Shown here piece after piece: positions 59,683 to 64,000 of a stretch of DNA of 64,000 bases (the first letter of the stretch is position 1; every line of letters starts with the position of its first letter). The position numbers and the translations under genes are program-made. Source of the stretch: Lasiosphaeria ovina (Eukaryota > Ascomycota > Sordariomycetes > Sordariales > Lasiosphaeriaceae); NCBI GenBank assembly GCA_033439765.1, contig JAULSN010000008.1, positions 620,001-684,000 of the forward strand. The letters are read 5' to 3'. The notes beneath the pieces are model-generated. The model was not told the origin of the DNA and made no database searches. It saw nothing but the letters and a program-made list of their open reading frames with translations.

Positions 59683-62600
59683 TTAGTGCTTCTTGTATTT
59701 CTGCACACATTGTTAGCATTGTAGTCTCGCACTGGTCCAAGATGGTTGCAACTCACAGCATCCATTCGCCTCCTGTTCGCGGGATCGAGCGAGTTCGTCG
59801 CCCCGAGAAGAGTCTGCCCGATGGCCTTGGTAGCTCCGATGGCGGGGCGGAATATGATGGTTGGGGCCCGCTTAAGCACCGCCTTCGCCGCCCCTTGAGC
59901 GCTCTGGCTTTCCATTACCTCCGCGGGCACCGCAATGATGGCATCCCTCGCCATCGAGAGATCCCGGGCCAAGCTGGCATACGCACCCCTCATGCCCTGG
60001 ATGATACCCAAGGGCTGATCCGCATAGAGGCTAATCTGCTTCTTCTCCTCTGGAATCTCGTCCTCCCATTCGCCTACCGCCGCAGCAGCTGACGTTCCCT
60101 CTCCGTGGGGATTCGAAGTGAGGAGTCCCTCGGCTCCCTGCAGAGCATACTGGGTCCCGATCGCGAGCTTGGCACCGAGCTTGACGACCTCGGTGCCTGT
60201 GGTCTTGGCAAACGCCGCTGCTCCCTTTCCGATGCTGCGCACGATGCGGCCATCTTTGCGGTACTCCCGGATAGGAATCTCGATCAATTCTCTGAATCCA
60301 CTGCTGGCATTCACAACCGAGCGTACCGGGGCCAACCCAGCCAGGATTCCAGGCAGCTGCGTCCTCTTCACGTTGTCCGTCCAGAGGTCGTTCAGCTGGA
60401 TACCCAGGCGGTCGAACCCTGACACACCATATAGAATGACGTGTCGCAGGGTCATGCGAGCATCCTCGAGGATCAAGAAGTTCATGAACTCGGTGGTGTG
60501 GCCCGAACGCAAGCCAGCGTAGTCGACTCGCTTCGGCTTGAAATCAAGCTTGATGGGGATGTCGTTGATCTCGGCGCGTTGGATGAAGGGGATGTCGGTT
60601 GGGGAGGCGTGGATCGGAGCCGAGTCGTCCTTGAACTCAAAAAACCTAGTGACGAAATCAAGCGCATCTTGGTCGACATGTAGTCTCAGCGGCAAGACTG
60701 TAACCTTGAGCACCATTTCAGAGGCCGGCATGGACGGCACGGGCCGGGTGGTGAGAAGCTCAAGGTGGACCATGCTCGCGCCCAGCTCCCGCTCGCCAGC
60801 GTCGTGGTCATACATGGCAAACTTCTTCCACGTCGATGTCGGGACGTGGTCAAAAACGTCGATGTCGTTGATGCGGATGTCGATGGAATTCAGAGTCTCG
60901 CTCGAGTCGGGCGGGAAGGTGACCAGGTCCACGTTCACGCCCTTGAGCTCGAACGTGATCTTGTGGCGCTTGCTCCTGTTCAGCTTCAGGTTCTTGGACT
61001 TTGATCGATGCTGCCCGCCGGGCCGGGCCGTGGTGGCGGTGACGGCCGTGGTGGCAATTGACTCCGTGTCCGTGGCGTTGTCTTGCAGGTCCTGGTTGAT
61101 GGCCTGCGCCAGCTCCCTAGGGTCGCGGTTGGCTGAGATGCCGATGTAGATAGAATTGAACAGGAAATCGCCAATAACGGTATCTCCATCCTCAACCTCT
61201 TTCTCGTAGACACCCCGGCGGTCGGTCCGAGCGCGCCGCTCGTACGCCTTTGCTTCAACATCCTGGACGGCTTTGGTAATGACCTCTCGAGTGCGTGCCC
61301 AGTCGTAGCCGTCAAACAAGTGCCAGATGACGTGCACGTCGCGGACGCAAAGCTTTAAGGGGCTCTGCTGGACCTTGACATCGTTAGACTGGTCATATGT
61401 GTTCTTCTTCGAGTTCCAGCGGTGAGCTGTGCCCCGGACTACAGATGCGGAGCCGAAGAAGTTGTCGTCGACGCGAAGGTCATCGCTGCCGCTGCTAGCT
61501 CCGAAGCTCGCAGTGCTGAGTAGGATGCCATCGCTGGTTTCCTCTACAGTCGTGCGCTCCCCCAACATGGAAGAAGAGGTGGCATTGAACAGCTCCTCCT
61601 GGACGGCGCCTTCGTCGTAGTACTGAGAGTCTAGTTGAAGTGGGCTGTCGTGGTCTTCATATTCGTCGTATTCGCTTCCAAAGTCGCCAAGCTCCTGGGC
61701 CATGGCAAAATCATTGTCAAAATCGTAGTCGCCCTCGGCCTTGCCGAATGCATCTGCGGTGATGGATGCCAAGAGGTCTTCAACGGGAACGACCGACGTC
61801 CTGTATTTGATTTCTTTGCTTGGCGGGGTTGGCGGCTTAAGGCCATTGCCGAGAGCGATGAGCGTCTGGGTCGAGTCGGCGCAAGTCTCGAGAACCAAGA
61901 GATCATCCCTGACTTCAATCTCCACATGGGCTTCGTCCTCGGCATCTTTGACAATCTTCACCGTCGCTTTGGCAGAGGAGATCTGGCAAATATTGACGTA
62001 TCCCATACCGCACAGCTCCCTGACTTGGGGGGATGGCGTGACGACCGACTGCCGTGTCGAGGCGAAGGGCGGCTCGTCCGAGTCCAAGATCGAGACATCG
62101 TCAATCAAGAGAACCGAGGCCTTCTTTAAGGAAGCAGCCGCGTGAACCGTGTTGTTCTTCCCGGGAGTCGCCTCGACACGCGCATCCGTAAGCACGAGAG
62201 CCAGTTTGGAAGGGAGGTGATGTGGGTTAAGGCCGACAATACAGTCGCGAAAAGCAACATCAACCTTGATGGGTTTCGCGGCTTTGGCCTGTTCTGCAGG
62301 GTTTGCTGAGCTTGAAGGTGCTCCTTTAATCGCCGAATGTGCCTGATCTCCTAGGTTCGCGACCGAGGCGGCGAGCCCGGCTTCAAAGTCCTGGGGCGTG
62401 GCATCTTCTGACAGTCCCAACACATCCATAATGGTGGGGACACGGTACTCGACGCTCAGTCCCATGAGCTTGACCTTGAGAACCGGCTCGATGTCGTCAA
62501 TCATCCTCATCATCAGAACCGGCGGCTTCTGCGTGATGCCGGATGCTGCCGTGCTCGAGGTACCCACAAGCTCTTCTATCTGGTTCCGGTTGACAGAGAT

Positions 62601-64000
62601 TGAGCCGACGGCGACAGCTATCAGCGAGGGCACCGAGATATTCGCCAGGTCGACGTCTCTGAGGGATGCCTGGATAGCGCCAAACCGACCCCCAATCTCA
62701 ATTTCGCATTCAATATGCTTGACTTGGCCGAGCGTCAAAAGACCTGGCCGGTCGTCTTCGGGCAGGTATTTGGCAACCGTTCCGAGCTTGGCAAGGTCTT
62801 CGACAAGGCCTGGGAGGCAGGCCAGTTGCTGTAGCCTACCCGCATCAACTCTGACCCTGTTGACAGTCAGGGAAAGAACCGGGCCCTTTTTCCGTTGTCT
62901 GAGAAGCGTGTCCACCATAATTTCGTCCTCGTTCTCGTCGAACTTGACCTTCGAGGGCGTAATAAGCTCCAGAAGTCTCTCCAAGTCCTTCGTTCGAGGA
63001 AGCAAGATGTATTCGAGCCTCGTATCTGCAATCTCTACAACAACTGGGACTTCGGCTCGGGAATTTCTCAGATACGGACCGGCCAACCGCACCCTGCTGA
63101 AATGGATGCCGATTCCCTCCTCTCTACCGACCAGTTTGAGGGCGCTTGTATTCAATACGACGCTGCATTCTTTGCCGACAACATCCACACGGAGGCCGTT
63201 GATGCGCAAGTCGGTCTTGTTCTCCTTGCTCGCTGTGCGGTCATCCGGGTTGATGGGGGCTTCGAATCGAACGCCGCGCGGTTTCTGGGCCGCCTTCGTT
63301 GGATTCTTGTTCCCCTTTGGCGCATTTGACGTAATTGAGGAGCCCATGTTAAGGAAGCTGCTCAGCCCGCCGAACCAGCTGAATGTTTCATCCAGTCTCT
63401 GTAGGTCAAGCTTAACATGGAGTGGCAGCGTGTTGATCTCAGCTCTCGAGAAATCAGACGAGCTGGTGACCTTGACAGATATGTCCTGCCCAGCCGTGGG
63501 GAACGTGTTTGCCACCGACTCATACATCTGAACTTGACGGTCGAACGAAATGATATCATCGTTTGCATAGCCAAACCGGAACTTCTCGATGCTGATGCTC
63601 GCCTCGGTCTGCGGACCGGATTTGGAAACGGACCCTCTGAGATCGGTTATGCTGGCCTTGAGCAGGATGTCCGAGTCGAACCCGACAGTGCGATTTTCGA
63701 ATAGCCTTTGGGGCGTATCTGCCACACCCGCGATCTTCTCGAGGAAATTTAAAGACAGTTCCTCGATAATGAGCTTGATATCTGGCGTCTTCGGGCTCGG
63801 CTTGGTTGCCCCTAAATCACGGCTCTCGCTTGGCGGGCTTTGGGTAGCCTCGAGCAGCCGCGAAACAACCATGGCCAGTAAAAACCCAATTGAGGCATCA
63901 AACCGAACTTCCACAGGACGCAGGATAATCTCGACAGAGTTGTCGTGGGGCCGTTCTTCTGAGATCACCGGGATAGGAGCAAGCCCTGGGCTCGTAGGTG
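59683..64000 (-). CDS. atg2: Autophagy-related protein 2 (ATG2), C-terminal part, truncated by window edge
   Basis: The frame is open on the minus strand from the window end (64000) to 59757. A 56-bp intron follows (59756-59701, GTGAGT...GTGCAG, GCTAAC branch), then an 18-base terminal exon 59700-59683 encoding KYKKH and the stop. About 1420 residues are visible; fungal ATG2 is near 2000-2100, so the N-terminal Chorein part and start lie outside. Conserved segments are DFKPKRVDYAGLRSGHTTEF, ARMTLRHVILYGVSGFDRLG, GILAGLAPVRSVVNASSGF and GSIGKGAA-like VRSIGKGAAAFAKTTGTEVV. ATG2 is a bridge-like lipid transfer protein that, with ATG18/WIPI and ATG9, feeds lipid from the ER to the phagophore. The gene itself appears intact as far as seen. 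Confidence 0.93.

Overview
The window is a 64 kb piece of nuclear DNA from a filamentous ascomycete, most likely a Sordariomycete. The reasons are short spliceosomal introns (about 55-130 bp, with CTRAC-like branch sites), GC-rich and C-ending codon use, a con-6 type conidiation gene, a fungal-type Med1, and Hfi1, Mrc1 and Wee1 proteins of filamentous-fungal architecture. I cannot name genus or species. Nothing bacterial, viral or clearly transposon-encoded was found. I support sixteen protein-coding genes (one cut by the right edge) and one tRNA gene. Gene models were assembled by hand from open frames, GT-AG (one GC-AG) splice sites and family conservation.

Layout: con-6 (+, 474-1090); a fic1/Inn1-like C2 protein (+, 2410-5524); an MFS transporter of the vacuolar amino-acid type (-, 6370-8486); gamma-tubulin complex subunit GCP3/Spc98 (-, 9520-12436); SAGA subunit Hfi1/Ada1 (+, 13966-15561); replication checkpoint mediator Mrc1 (+, 16534-20944); Wee1 kinase (-, 22598-26223); a 4.6 kb gene-poor stretch; Mediator subunit Med1 (-, 30810-32940); a polyglutamine coiled-coil protein of unknown function (+, 34356-35890); an AT-rich gap; a UBR7/Mlo2-type ubiquitin ligase (-, 37654-39464); MCM2 (+, 40197-42904); a 3 kb gap rich in simple repeats; an intracellular GH3 beta-glucosidase with a PA14 insert (+, 45911-48755); a HAD hydrolase (-, 48946-49982); ribosomal protein uL18/RPL5 (+, 50403-51593); an LRR protein with a possible PP1-docking motif (+, 53977-57913); tRNA-Ser(GCU) (-, 58631-58759); and the 3' two thirds of ATG2 (-, 59683 to beyond 64000).

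Functionally this is ordinary core genome, but many genes bear on cell division: cytokinesis (fic1), microtubule nucleation (GCP3), replication (MCM2), replication checkpoint (Mrc1) and mitotic entry (Wee1). Sequences resembling MBF/E2F sites (ACGCGT, ACGCGAAA) lie upstream of MCM2, Mrc1 and Wee1, suggesting shared G1/S control. Three transcription or translation genes (Hfi1, Med1, RPL5) are interspersed. I saw no new multi-gene system. The points most worth checking are a 7-bp G4-capable minisatellite inside a con-6 intron, a 60-bp in-frame GC-AG intron in the transporter, a 187-codon open frame directly in phase after the Wee1 stop codon, an RVxF motif preceding leucine-rich repeats, a 70-residue polyQ tract in an unrecognised protein, and a tRNA-Ser with a mismatched acceptor stem.
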